Shown here: in pieces, positions 40,478 to 53,394 of the stretch
How positions within the stretch are numbered: the stretch's first letter is position 1
How the letters are laid out: each line of letters begins with the position of its first letter
Assembly: GCA_025642065.1 (NCBI GenBank)
Contig: JAODUP010000671.1
Span: 91,001 to 155,000, forward strand
Origin: Paralvinella palmiformis
Taxonomy: Eukaryota > Annelida > Polychaeta > Terebellida > Alvinellidae
Direction: 5' to 3'
DNA length: 64,000 bases
Translations under genes and position numbers: made by a program
Notes under the pieces: model-generated
Told to the model about the DNA's origin: nothing
What the model saw: the letters and a program-made list of their open reading frames with translations, nothing else
Database searches by the model: none

Positions 40478-41206
40478 TTACTTCAGTGTATTTGACACAC
40501 TGTTTATTGTAAAAGGATGCAGTTACTAGATTTACTTCAGTGTATTTGAGGTACTGTTTATTGTAAAAGGATGCAGTTATCAGATTTACCTCAGTGTATT
40601 TGACGTACTGTTATTGTAAAAAGATGCAGTTACTAGATTCACTTCAGTGTATTTGACGTACTGTTTATTGTAAAAAAACGCAGTTACTAGCCTTGCCTCA
40701 GTAGACTTGACGTACTGTTTATTGTAAAAGGATGCAGTTACTAGATTTACCTCAGTGTATTTGATGTGCTGTTTTTGTAAAAGGATGCAGTTACTAGATT
40801 TACCTCAATGTATTTGACGTACTGTTTATTATAAAAGAACGCAGTTACCAGACTACTTCAGTGTAGTTGACACACTATATTTGCTGATAGAACGCAGTTA
40901 CTAGCCTTACCTCAGTTTATTTGACACACTGCTTCTACTAACAGCAGGCTGTTGGTGGCCTTATATTATTCGAAACACAGTTGATATTAAAAACACGAAT
41001 TTACTAGCCTTACTCCAGTGTATTTGACACACTGTTTATGCTGAAAGAACGCGTTTGCTATCCTTACCTATTTGAATAACTGTTTATGCTAAAATAAAGC
41101 CCTGACTGCCCTTACGTCGGTGTATTTAACACACTGCTTAAGCTAAACAAAAACGCTCTCAGAAGTCTTACATCGGTGTATTTGACACACTGTTTATGCT
41201 AACAGA
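40478..41206 (+). repeat. Degenerate 54-bp tandem repeat, about 13 copies
   Basis: The units share CTTCAGTGTATTTGACGTAC and TGTAAAAGGATGCAGTTACT, with starts at 40481, 40535, 40589, 40642 and 40696. The first six or so copies are close to each other. Copies after about 40.85 kb are diverged and vary in length to about 41.2 kb. Confidence 0.92.
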
Positions 41207-43489
41207 ACATTATTGTCCAATCTTTGGCAGAATACCTTCTCGGTGACATTGTATTAGAGTATTTACAATATGGCCGACCGATATGTCTTGAGCTAACTAG
41301 TAACCCATGTTTTGTGGTTTACGCTCTGGTGCAGAGCAACACGCCCAATGTAAACCGTTTACGGTGATAAAGGCTAATCATGAATGACGATAGTAGAACG
41401 GCGAGGATCAAAGAAACGCAATTAGCCGATGAAGAACAAACGAAAATACACTTCAACCGGAAAACTACCGCAGACATACTTCATTAACAAAAGCAACGAG
41501 TAAGACACACCGGAGGAATAAGTGATGTTTCAAAGGACTGTCACGGCAATAATTATACAGACGTACCCAACCCACCATCATTAATTGATGCTAAAAGTCG
41601 TGACGTAAACCGGTTTTCACGTAAACCATACCTATTGCATTTAAAATGCCTTCCGATGTAAATATTTTATTGCATATACGTTTGTTTATGTTTAAACAAG
41701 CTTGTATTGTATTTTAAAATGTTTTAGCTTCTTTTTCTTTTGTCGCTAATTTATTTATTTCACGCCGTTTTATTATGAGGTAGGTGACGTAGCCGACTGA
41801 CGTTACCCCGGACGTAATAACGTTCTCTGAACTGGAATTCACTCTACAAAAGTGGCGTAAATGCGAGTTTGACGTATATATTTACTGTCTATATTTATTA
41901 AATAAAATAGATAACCTACGTACAGGTATGGCACTTTAAGGATGACGGCATTATATTTAGTAATTGACGTGAAGCTCGCCCTTAAGAAAGCTGGCACATT
42001 AAGTACACTCTTACTTGCTCTGTAGTTACCTGACACATTAAGTACACCTTTACTTGCCCTGTACTTAGCTCAAGAGACGTTCTTAAGCTTCTCGGTTATT
42101 GACCGTTCACGTCAGTTATTTAGATAGTCATCCTTTTGTTGACAGGTGGGTGACGTGATTAATCGGGAAACATCGTCATAAGTTGATGACATTACAAGCT
42201 AAACTGACAGTTTAATTTTGATAAAAACAGCCTGTAGCTGTTTGTTTTTATCTGTTATTGTCCATCCTTGTCGATCCCTGTTGAGATTGTAATAAGGAGT
42301 CTGACGCCGCCGTAAATCGACGTACATTCCGTAATTAACCAACAGAACGTCGGAAGCAAGCCAGATAATATCGTGAAATCTATTATTCCAGGACAAACAC
42401 AATATATACACCTGAAATCTCTTCTGTCGGGATGAGCGCAATATATACACCTAAAGGTATAATTTCGTTGATTGTTTCGTAATGGAAGCTAGACAATGAC
42501 GTTATAATCACGGCACTGATTTACCTTATTAGCCTGGATGGTACAATACAGACCCGTCATGATATAAAGTCACTGACTCAGATTTCGAATGATTGAGAAG
42601 ATTAATATTTCGTCTCTTGAAATGTTAAATCTCAGCGAAAAAACTTATCAAATCAGTGTCGTCTTGGCATATAATGCGTATGGCACCTCTTAGATGTTTT
42701 AGTAGGCGTTCGTCTCAGGTATACGTTGAAATCATCTATGACCAAGACTAAATTATGAATTTCCTGTATCACCCACCCACTCTGATATGAGATTAGATGT
42801 CACCAAAGGACAGGCGTTGTCTTTCGTTTAGCAATTCTCCATTCAGCGCGCACTGATTCTGTGTCTTTCTTTGCGTTTTAGCAAGTTACCTTTTTAGGTT
42901 TGTTTTTTTGCCTCGTGGGTATTATCATACGATGATTCATCGTCCTAGCCAACAGTCTTTTTGTCCAGTAGAAAACTTCATCATTAGAAGAGTAATCTAG
43001 CCAATAGTCGGCAAACATATATAGGTAGCGATAAACTAGCCGCATTCGGGTCTGATTAAGGATAAGCGTGATTCACGAGCGGCATTTGTCATCAGCCGTA
43101 TATCCAGATTAAAATCGTTCGCCACTGGAAGAGATTGCTGCCCCAGGAGAAGTTCCCAGACGAGCAGTCCCGAGAAAGTGATTCATTGCTATAGGAAGTT
43201 GCCTACAGGTGGCTTTAAATCAACCGATTCCAACCTTCCTATGGCTTTTCCACTCGTTGCTCTCAATCTACCATGAACACCAATCACGTTATTGATTAGG
43301 AACCTTATTCAAACGATTGATTTAAAACTTTACTGTTTACTGTACTGTCTAGTATCGCTTCTCTCGGAGCTTCATATCTGTGTATCATATTATCCACATG
43401 CAATTATTGTACGACCCACTAAGAAATTGTTTAGCCATTGTGTATAGTGGGGGGTTAAATAACCCAAACTTTATACTACATTTGATACC

Positions 43490-43565
43490 AGGATGTGAAC
43501 CCCTGTCCCTGATGTGTGTGGCCACAAGCGCTATTAGTACAGCCAGGCAGATGCCTACTTAGGGC
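43490..43565 (-). mobile_element. Probable tRNA-derived SINE head (family B-like)
   Basis: On the minus strand this reads TGGCTGTACTAATAGCGC, then GTGGCCACA and GGGGTTCACATCC. The order and spacing match the A box, middle and B box of the 28.3-kb copy. The body beyond it is not recognisable, so this is an eroded fragment. Confidence 0.45.
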
Positions 43566-43913
43566 TAAGAACTTCGGTCTTCTACTTATTTACACTGTAT
43601 CCCCTGAAATAGACCCGTAAAACCCATAAAACCAGTTATCACTAGTTTTCAGGATAGCGTAGTGCTATTAGCTGGAAGCCAAAGCCGTTTAATCCCTAGT
43701 CATCAACAAGGTGGTGGTTTAAACCAGTAGTCGGTTGACATAATCAAACCTAAAAGTTCAGTGCTCGTAGGTCATTTCTACGCCAAACATATCCAGCATT
43801 TATGGGCATATAACAGGTGAAAGACCACAGATGTGTAGTTTATAAAACCGTTCATGGTTATTTTAGAGCATTTTGATGTTAATGAAATGTGAAAGTCTGT
43901 TGTTTCCAACACC

Positions 43914-43990
43914 CTGTATGTACGAAGTAAGCTAAATGGGTCAAGCATGCTCCTAAGTTAGTGATGAATGTTGAAAGATGAAACACGCTA
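43914..43990 (-). mobile_element. Probable diverged SINE family B body fragment
   Basis: On the minus strand it contains GCTTGACCCATTTAGCTTAC, which resembles the family B body GCTCGGCCCATTTAGCCTAC at about 53.57 kb, with weaker similarity upstream. It has no head. Confidence 0.45.
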
Positions 43991-44509
43991 ACAGTTAGGC
44001 GGCGGGGATGTCCTTGTGTCACTATGACATCAAGATTATACACATTACAGAAATAAAGATGTACAAAAATTAATTTACATACTAGTTGCGCCATTCTAGA
44101 GAGATATGTTGGCTACTATTTTAAACTATTAGTTTTCGCAAAGACTCATTTAATAACAATTTCAGAATTAAGGTACAACAATTAGCAATCGTAGAATAAA
44201 AGAAGGGTTTTACGTGCTAACTAGAAAATAGCTAATCATTTCATATTACGATTATTTCATGTAGAGGAACATGGGAAGGGATAAAAACATTTAATTTATA
44301 TTAAGCAAATATCTTATTTTGATAGTTGAGAGTTATTGAAGCGTCGATCTTCCAGCGATTAGCGTTCCATAATGTTGTAACATGATATGCATAAATCTCT
44401 TGATCTTTTACTCTTTAGCAATTTGAAGGTGAAACGACTTTACTGATGGTAAAACCGTGGTTTTGTTACTGTTGATATTTTAGTTTTTGTTTGTAGATTA
44501 TGTTAAAGG

Positions 44510-44745
44510 GAGTGAGTATGTGTGCAACTAACTGCCTCACTAACTGACTGACCAACCTATAATCTGACTGACTGATTGACTGGCCGGCTGGTTTGCTGGA
44601 CGGACGTGTGGACGGACGACTGGCTGTTTCGCTGTCTGACTGCCTGACTGAGTGACCGGGTGAGTCACTGGGTGAGTGACTGAGTCATTCAGCCAGTTAT
44701 TCAGTATGTCAGTCAGTCAGGCGAGCAGTCAGTCAGTCAATCAGT
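44510..44745. repeat. Degenerate (GACT)n/(AGTC)n tract
   Basis: ACTGACTGAC-type runs, then reverse-sense CAGTCAGTCAG, so the two halves are partly complementary. It resembles the tract at 3.95-4.2 kb. Confidence 0.9.
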
Positions 44746-45327
44746 GGGTACCCCATAACGCCACTTTGGCACAAAAAAGGTCATTTAGCGTCGATGGCTT
44801 TTAGTCGCCTTTTACGACCCGACTTTCGATACAACAGACCCATTCTAATCTCAGAATAGCATTATGATAAAATGGTCGTATTAAATACATGTCGCTGTTG
44901 TTGTTGTTGGTGGTTTTGTTGCTCCAGCTGTTGTTATAATTGTTGGTTTAGTGATCATTGTTATGGCCAGCTTCATTATCGTCATCATCGTTGTTGTCAT
45001 ATTTATGTTCCTATTTCTTGTTGTTGTTATATAAGACGATTAAAGATCTATTTACCTGTATTAAGACCATCCATTAACCCGTTTTCACAATTACCTTAGT
45101 GCATCAATACACTCTATCTCGATCAGCAAACCGAAAATTAATGGCCGTTATGTCAATACCAGCGACTGGACAAGAGAATCACCGAGACGTCTCTGATGTA
45201 TTCTCATTATCGGAAAATTGAATTATTGTATTTCGTCGGGCTCGGCTAAACGATATCATTAAATCGCCATTACGGGCAATAACTCAGACCAAAGTGTGAA
45301 GAGCTCCGCACTCACTTGTTCATCTCC

Positions 45328-45349
45328 GCCATGTCCATATGGACATGGC
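45328..45349. repeat. 22-bp perfect palindrome
   Basis: GCCATGTCCAT is followed immediately by its reverse complement. It lies in unique sequence, and its function is unknown. Confidence 0.9.
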
Positions 45350-45844
45350 ATCGAGGACCGGCATTAGACAAACTCATCAGGACAGTTGGAGAAGTAAATC
45401 CGTTGCTGCAGCAGCCTAACCAATGTCGCTGATGGAAGATCGAAATTCTCGTCCTTAGGGCATCCTTTGTTGCCCAATCAAGCGCTGACCAGGAAGAAAT
45501 CACCTCCAACTTGTCCCACTGAAGGACAGCTTCGTTGTTGCGCTATTGATTCGGTCGCCTTAATTGTACTGAGTACTGATATTAGTTTTCTGACGGGGTT
45601 AATAGACTGGATATGGGGGTTGAATTGGTAAAAATCACTGATATGAAAAATTCACAGGGAATATATTAAATTATCCGCCTCCCCCGTAGTTTCTTCCTCC
45701 TCCCTCATTTCCTCACCTTCCCAGTCTCCCTATTTTCCAGTTCACCATCCAGAATAACAACACATGTGGAACGTTTAGAACCATCCGACCGCTAGATTAT
45801 ATTAGTGTCTATTGGCTGTTGTAGATGTGTAGGTTAACGTATGT

Positions 45845-45990
45845 AACTATATATGCCTGTCTGGGCTCAGTCACAGCTGTTAGGGGATTGCATTGTAAAT
45901 CTCCAGGTCACGCTTTAAATCCGGGTCATACCTCTGTTTACCCATCTCGGCTAAATGCTAGTGCAGCCAAATCGTTCATTCACTCACTAA
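45845..45990 (+). mobile_element. Possible SINE fragment, family C, copy 1
   Basis: The segment AATCCGGGTCATACCTCTGT and the preceding GTAAATCTCCAGGT are similar to sequence at 62430-62470. The shared part resembles a degraded tRNA B-box region. Pairing is by eye and the ends are undefined; (TA)n follows directly at 46011. Confidence 0.35.
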
Positions 45991-46006
45991 CATATTACCT
46001 TGCTGC

Positions 46007-46010
<4 letters not shown>

Positions 46011-46076
<66 letters not shown>

Positions 46077-46078
46077 TA
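46011..46078. repeat. (TA)n microsatellite
   Basis: Pure TA directly 3' of the possible family C SINE. Confidence 0.97.
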
Positions 46079-46079
46079 T

Positions 46080-47350
46080 TTAAAGAATTTCCAACCTTAA
46101 TATATAGAACTATATTTTCTTCATCATTCAGTTATCAATTCAAAAATATTACCTCCAAGCATATTAGATATAATTATATTTGTAACATATTCATTATTTC
46201 GAAAGGCCGTTTACGTAATTTCTTACACAAGTATGAAGACATGGAAGCTAAATACACGCACACACGCACGCACGTACATACACACATACGGAAAAAAACA
46301 CGAACACACACAGGGAGTCGAATGTCACTTGTTAGGTGTCTCTTGTTAATTGCATATCTGAGCTGAGAATGCTAACAGATAAATAATGATATTCTGACAA
46401 GTAATCATCACATGTCTCAGTTATCTTCTCTAGTAAAATCCAAATTAGCTCATGACACATGTCTCACCCGCGGCCCCCGCCGTCCATTGTGCTGCTATCT
46501 AATATAAGGTTTTGGCACAATCGTGAAATTAGAAAGAAAAAAATTAAAACACGAAAATCTATGCATGGATTAAATGATAAGCTCGGGTATTTAAAACAAT
46601 TACAGATTAGTAGTTAAGGTAAACTAAATACGGAGAATTTAATTCATTCTTAAATGATATTATATCAATACTGCAGTAAAACAATAAAACATGAAGAACA
46701 ACATAAAGAAAACAACCACCATAATAATAATAATAATAATAATATGTCATGGTTATAATTTTATAATCCTTTTGTATCCAGCTAAAGGTAGGAATGACAG
46801 TAAAAAGTTATATTACAGGCCCTCTATCTATCCCGTACAATCTCCTAACCTCCCACACAACCAACAACTCATACATCCAGCAATACATCCAATCAACTGC
46901 CTGTATATGTCTATAATGTGTACGTGTTATATTTAAATATAGCACTAATGAAACTAGTGCTAAAAAGGAAAGTAACCTGACGATGCGAAGTGGGCTTATT
47001 ACACCAAATATCAGGTTATTTCATCTGAGCCTGGACAATGGCCTTAGGTATAATTATAAATTTTAGGTGGGACACATTAGAGACACATTATGAAAAAAAT
47101 ACGAGCTCGTTTTATTGGCGCCATACAAGCCTCGGTAAAATATTATAAACACCGTGTGAGAAGCTTTTATCGTATCCTCGTAAGGAATTTTGTTAAAAAG
47201 GAAAGTGTTTTAGCATGTTGTTGATAAAACGATTATATTTCTATTTTATAATATATTTTCTGCCTTCTCTATTTATCCGCCATTCAGTTGATTAGCCAAA
47301 TTTCAGCACCTCGTTCAACCTGCTGTTTTCTACCTCGGCTTTTTCCTATC
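46080..47350. other. AT-rich unique sequence with minor repeats
   Basis: A short CA/CG-rich run at 46255-46310 and (AAT)n at 46722-46743 are present. Nothing else is recognised. Confidence 0.5.
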
Positions 47351-47351
47351 T

Positions 47352-47582
<231 letters not shown>

Positions 47583-47740
47583 CTTTACCTAGTCACTCAT
47601 TTTTCTTATTTAATTTTCCATTCTGAAGCCCATCTTGACTCGTAACACCATTTTAATCTAACGTTTTATGGGATCTTCATTCTAAAAAATAACGGCATTC
47701 TGCGACATGGTATAGTTTTAATATTAATGCCGATTACCAT

Positions 47741-47792
47741 GATGATGATGATGATGATGATGATAATGATGATGATAAAAACGAAGACGACG

Positions 47793-47823
<31 letters not shown>
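47741..47823. repeat. (GAT)n then (AAT)n
   Basis: Two trinucleotide arrays separated by a short interruption. Confidence 0.95.
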
Positions 47824-47826
<3 letters not shown>

Positions 47827-48415
47827 GAAGAGTAAAATTTCTATAACCAAGTAAAGATACCCATCATAGATACAGCCTAAAACATTAAATCTAGTCTATA
47901 TAGATAAAAGTCCATACGATTCTACATCGGATTGAACATCGATGACAGTGACTTTATCATTAAGAAATTGTTAGTCAATGAGGATAAGATCATAGTTTGT
48001 CAATTAACATTAACTAAAAGCTCTTACTACGACATCAAGTGATTACACCATTGTTAGTATAATGTCTGATCGATATACACAATCACTTAGTCCCCCATAA
48101 AATTACGATATGTTGCTAAACTTCCTACGAATCTCTGCCAAACATCGATTAATCTATCGATCCCGTCGTAAGCCGTTCAGTAAAGTACGGTTCATAATAC
48201 ACTTTACGGTCTTTTTATTGTGTTCTTAGAACAATACATTTTATAGTTTATGTACTCAAAGCTCTTAGCATCCGGTTTACAGAGAATCAGTCCTGGAGAT
48301 ACGTCGATATGCAATATGGCTTTCCTGGTCGAACTAAGAATTTATTACCTACTCCGGAGAGCAAAAATCAGGCAGAATAACTTGGTTATTTATCAAGCGT
48401 TCCACAACCGGCCTC

Positions 48416-48425
48416 CCCCCCCCCC

Positions 48426-48461
<36 letters not shown>

Positions 48462-48468
48462 ACACCCT
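48416..48468. repeat. C12-14 run then (CA)n
   Basis: A poly-C run followed by CACACA. Confidence 0.95.
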
Positions 48469-48985
48469 CAGGTGTGACATTCTGGGCTTACCTTTGGGTC
48501 ACAGTCGGACAAATTATAATTGTTACAGAGAAGTACGACCCGAATTATCTATCAAGATGCGACCTACGACGAAGCTCAAGATCTCCTTAATTTAGATCCG
48601 GTCTGAAAATGATTCAACAAATTGTGCCGAGATTTATTATCTTCATCTATGGTAATAATAGGAATCCAAATTATCTGATGGCACGTAGAGCTTCATAATG
48701 TAGTAATTATTGTTTATATCGAGAGCAATTTCTGCAGAATATAAAGATCAGTCAAACAGCACATCTGCCATTTCACTGATATCACTCAGCCAGTGTTGTT
48801 TTTTAATTTTTTTCTACTTCTATCTTATTATATTACATTGAACTTTACATATATATTTCAAAAAAATCTATTTTACTAATAATATACAACTAGTATGTAT
48901 AGATCTCCAGAAGCAAACATTAAACTCGTCGATAGTCCGTCCCTTTTGAATGCTCATATATTGGGATTAGCCGGCATTCTCAGTG

Positions 48986-48991
48986 TGTGTA

Positions 48992-49034
<43 letters not shown>

Positions 49035-49036
49035 TT
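48986..49036. repeat. (TGTC)n tetranucleotide
   Basis: About twelve units with TGTT variants. Confidence 0.94.
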
Positions 49037-49714
49037 GTATATGTTTACGTATATATGAATGTTTGTATATATGTTGTGTATCTGTCTCTCCCACTCATTT
49101 ACTCATGGTATTGAACCCTTTACTACTTTACTATTCGCTCCCCCTCCCCCCACCTTAGTGATAACACTATTATAAAAGTGCGCCTATCTAACCAGATCCC
49201 TAGTTAACCTTCATCTTAATGCAATGTCTTTTAGCTTTATCTGTCGGCGCCATTATATACACCCATAATAAAGACACATATAAACAAATAAATAGGATAT
49301 GTATGAATACATGTACGCACGCTTTTATCCCAAACACAACTGCATTAAATCAATCATTCAAAAAATACATGCAACTTTTGTCCTACTTGTATCAGATAGC
49401 CATAAATGTACATATACGTCAGATGAACTTGTAATGTAATTACCTTGATATACCACATTAGCTTGTACCTGCTAACAAGTGATAAGATGTGTCGCTGTTG
49501 AGATAAAACATTTACTAACCTGTAATACGTCATCAGCTTTACCCAATAACCCATCAACTGACTTCAGATATCGGGTTATGAAATTTTCCACAGAACGTCA
49601 CAAATTGGAGAGAAGTAATTTGTCACCCAATACTTCGTATTTTTATGTCGAAGGCAATTATTTATTAATTACGAATCATACTAGCTACGTGTGTGCGTAA
49701 GTGTACTCAAGCAT

Positions 49715-49790
49715 ATGTGTGTGAGTGTGCGCGCGCGCGCGTGTGTGTATGTGGATGGATGGATGGATGGATGTGTGTGTGTGAAAGTAC
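49715..49790. repeat. (TG)n(CG)n(TG)n(GGAT)n
   Basis: A GCGCGCGCGCGC core between TG runs is a Z-DNA-prone sequence, followed by GGATGGATGG. Confidence 0.94.
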
Positions 49791-50615
49791 TAATATGCCT
49801 ATATATAATAAGTTTATACCAAGGAGCTTTACAACGGTAAAATGATATATAATCACTCTTCGTGATGCACCAATGAATACTAAATATTCAAAGTTTATTA
49901 GCCAATAGGTGATGTCATAATTATCGTGATGGTGAAATTTTAATGACGCAACGAATTCATGTTAGTCTTAAGTTTGGGATGTATCACCTAACATGTGTTT
50001 ACAGCCATTAATTACACGGAACACAATCTAATAAAAACAAATACATTCAGCTTTGCGTGTTCTTTTCCAAACATATTGTTTATAAATACTGTTAAACGGA
50101 GACGTTGCGTTTCCGCGATCTTAACCGAAGCGCAGATCGCGGCAGGCCAATAATCTGGTGGGTGTTTCATCCTTCAATTTAGCCGATTCCGTTCGGATAT
50201 TGGTCTGCTCATCTGCGGTCGTATTACAGAATGATTTATCTTACTCTATTGTGTCTTTGATTTATCCACAGAGCGCACTTACATCAACTTAAATACGTTT
50301 ACAATCCAATATTCTCCCAGTACCTCCGACACCCAATAGGACCTGCCTTTTCAATTCGGGGATGTGTTATGTTTAATTTAAAGAATTTATTGTATTATTT
50401 CTCTAAGAGTTTTGTTTAGTGTGGTCCGCTATCACTCATCCTAATTCATAGAAATTGTTAAAAACTAAATGATTTATATTCTCTGGGGAATTACTATTCA
50501 TAAACTCCACTTATCCTTCCTTCGTTGGACAACCATTTCATGACTTGAGTAGTCTATATTTTCCAACAGCTAATTATACACTCGGTATACTTTTGACAAA
50601 CCAGTATAATTTACA

Positions 50616-50690
50616 GCGCTCGCGCGCGCATACACACACGCACGCACACAAACACACACACACGCGCATACAAACACATATAGAAACGCA
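50616..50690. repeat. Imperfect (CA)n/(CG)n
   Basis: GCGCGCGC followed by CACACG variants. Confidence 0.92.
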
Positions 50691-51101
50691 CCTTTTCAAC
50701 ATCCCATTCTTTTATTTGCTTCTGATTGACAATATTTCACTCCTTTTTATAACAAATGTCGTAATTTTTTACGATCCTCCTGCTGGGATGGCTGCCTACA
50801 CCGGAAGTGTTTACCAGAGATTAGCGTTCATAACTCAAATCCTAGTTTCCCATTATGTCCACATCACTCTAATCAACGATATGTCATTCTAAGGCTAAGC
50901 CTGTATAAATTAATAATCTTAGGTGGAATACAAGTTTACAATGTTGGTTCATAATATTCATATTATTCACGCCATAAATCAGACTTCGCCATTGTGCTTG
51001 TTTCGTTATTTAAGTTTTTCCATCGCACTTTTTTCTGCTACTCTGCCCTAATAGATAAACACGGACAGAATGGTCAACTTCCAGGAGCGAAATTCTGAGA
51101 G

Positions 51102-51102
<1 letters not shown>

Positions 51103-51179
<77 letters not shown>
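51103..51179. repeat. (TA)n microsatellite, 77 bp
   Basis: Uninterrupted. Confidence 0.98.
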
Positions 51180-51181
<2 letters not shown>

Positions 51182-51234
51182 GCAATTATAATTCTACTAG
51201 AAATGTGAGGCAATGATTACATTTATAGCCAGGA

Positions 51235-51960
51235 GACTTCAAAGTGCAACCGATGCCCGCCGGGATTCGCTAATAACAAACATCAAAGGTGTATTAAGCT
51301 AGTTCATATTCTGGCCATTAAACGCCCACAGCTCGTTGTTCTGAACTGAGCCCACGTGACCGGGATGAATCCGTTTGTTAGTCGGTCGCCTAGCGACACC
51401 GCCGTCGTGGTATCCGCGCAGATCGGTGTCGTCGGCACCCACATCACGTGCTTCCGGCTTAGCCTGATGGCAATTGGAACAGCATTAAGATATCTGGATA
51501 TCTATAAAATCCTCGCCAGAGATTAGTAATCGTTCCGGAGTAGGATTTCATGACTCCGTCCCTTGCCGTCCGGTTCTCGTCAGGGTCATTCTCCAGAGAT
51601 TTATCCCGATCGCTAATCTGGTCGCCTAGAGTCTGGATACCTTCTTTATGGCGGGAGAACTGGACGCGGCAAGGGACTTCATAAAAGTGCCAATAACTAT
51701 TAAGGATTGATCTATCTGTTTGTTGCCAGGTCAGACCACCCCCCGACTTGGTCACGTTAATGGACGAGATACATATCCAAGATCCGGGAAGGTTGGGAGA
51801 TATCTAGCTCCAGAAGACAGTTACACCATTTTGGAATCGGCCAAATGACGGTGTCTGGATACGTTATTTAATCAGATGAAAAGAATGCCAGGTGTCGCTC
51901 AGCGTCACCGGATCTGATTAGTTTAATTTAGTTGGGCAGCTTCCGGTTTCTGAGAATATT
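51235..51960. promoter_or_regulatory. GC-rich island with X-box-like and E-box motifs
   Basis: In otherwise AT-rich intron this stretch holds CACGTG sites (51353-51358 and near 51446), an RFX/X-box-like GTCGCCTAGCGAC (51385-51397) and a nearby TTCCGG. Open frames here, including 98 codons on the minus strand at 51459-51755, show no known domain. It is a candidate enhancer about 3-3.5 kb upstream of exon 2, by motif and composition only. Confidence 0.3.
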
Positions 51961-52029
51961 GGTTGTTTATTTGTCTGATAAATATGATACTGAAAGAAAG
52001 TGAAATAATTACGACAACGACGGAAACAA

Positions 52030-52373
52030 TAACAACAGCAAATACTACTACTAATACTACTACTAGTAGTAGTAGTCATTGTTGTTGTAGTAGTATTACT
52101 ACTAGTAATTGAAGTAGTGTTATTACTACTACTACTACTTCTAGTATTATTACTAGTACTATTACTTCTATTAGTTCTAATAAAAATAATAATAATAATA
52201 ATAATACCAATATTGTTTTAACGACGTAAATTCTATTTATCACCAGAAGGAGATAGACTAACACTGTTATTATAACAAGATTGGCAACAACAATAATAAC
52301 AACCACAACAACACTAACACGACCATTCTTCCCCATATTACCACTTATACTACTTCTAATACTACTACTACTA

Positions 52374-52421
<48 letters not shown>

Positions 52422-52440
52422 AATAACCATCATCATCATA

Positions 52441-52475
<35 letters not shown>

Positions 52476-52526
52476 CATCATTCGTCATCATCATCATCAT
52501 CATCAACATCAACATCATCATGATCA

Positions 52527-52617
<91 letters not shown>

Positions 52618-52700
52618 TTTTTCTACTACTACTATTTCTACAACAATTGTTGCTGTTGTTATTATTATTATTATTACTATAATTACTACTAATACCACTG
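52030..52700. repeat. Trinucleotide mosaic (ACT)n/(AGT)n/(ATT)n/(ATC)n
   Basis: It contains inverted ACT/AGT blocks (52040-52080), a (TTA)n of about 45 bp at 52375, a second at 52440 and about 90 bp of near-pure (ATT)n at 52525-52614. Frames open on both strands are low-complexity artefacts. Confidence 0.96.
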
Positions 52701-52811
52701 TCCCTCAAACATTACTCTATTTATTAATTTTACATATTTATTAAATTATTTTGCAACATTACAGCTCATATCTGAGTAGTACTTGAACTGCGCCACACAT
52801 ACTGTAATATC

Positions 52812-52893
52812 TACTACTACTACTACTACTACTACTACTATTAATACTTCTAATACTAATACTAGTAGTGGTAGTACTATACTACTACTACTA

Positions 52894-52934
<41 letters not shown>

Positions 52935-52970
52935 TACTTCTCCTACTACTTCTACTACTACTACACCTAT
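52812..52970. repeat. (ACT)n to (AGT)n inverted trinucleotide repeat
   Basis: (CTA)n at 52812-52845 and TACTACTACTAC then TAGTAGTAGTAG from about 52880 to 52933 form a near-perfect inverted repeat. Confidence 0.95.
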
Positions 52971-53394
52971 TACTGATGTTGTTGCAGTTTGTTATTAGTA
53001 CTGATGCAAACTTAGTACTGCGCTGCAACTATATAAATACTACCACCACTACTCTTCCATAATTATTACTGTAGCTTCTACTGTAGTTGTTGTTAGTACG
53101 TTTTAACTACCATTATAGTCAATCATTAAATCATCTTATCAAATGTTTGTCTTAAAGTCGCCTCTTTATGTCTGCGTCTCTGAATAACTGATTAATAATT
53201 GATTGAACATTAATCAGTTGAGAAATTAATTACCACTCTGTTATCATTTACATGACTGGAAATATCTGAAGAACAATTGACAAACTACAGTAATATTATA
53301 TTGACTACAGCAGTCAGCTGAGAGTGATGTCATCTTCTACAGTAAACAGTTACGCCCGATTAGAAACGTATAGCGTGTCTCAACCAGCGACATA

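Noticed and set aside
51459..51755. 98-codon open frame on the minus strand as a gene
   Set aside because: No domain, start context or splice support; its length is expected in a GC-richer patch.
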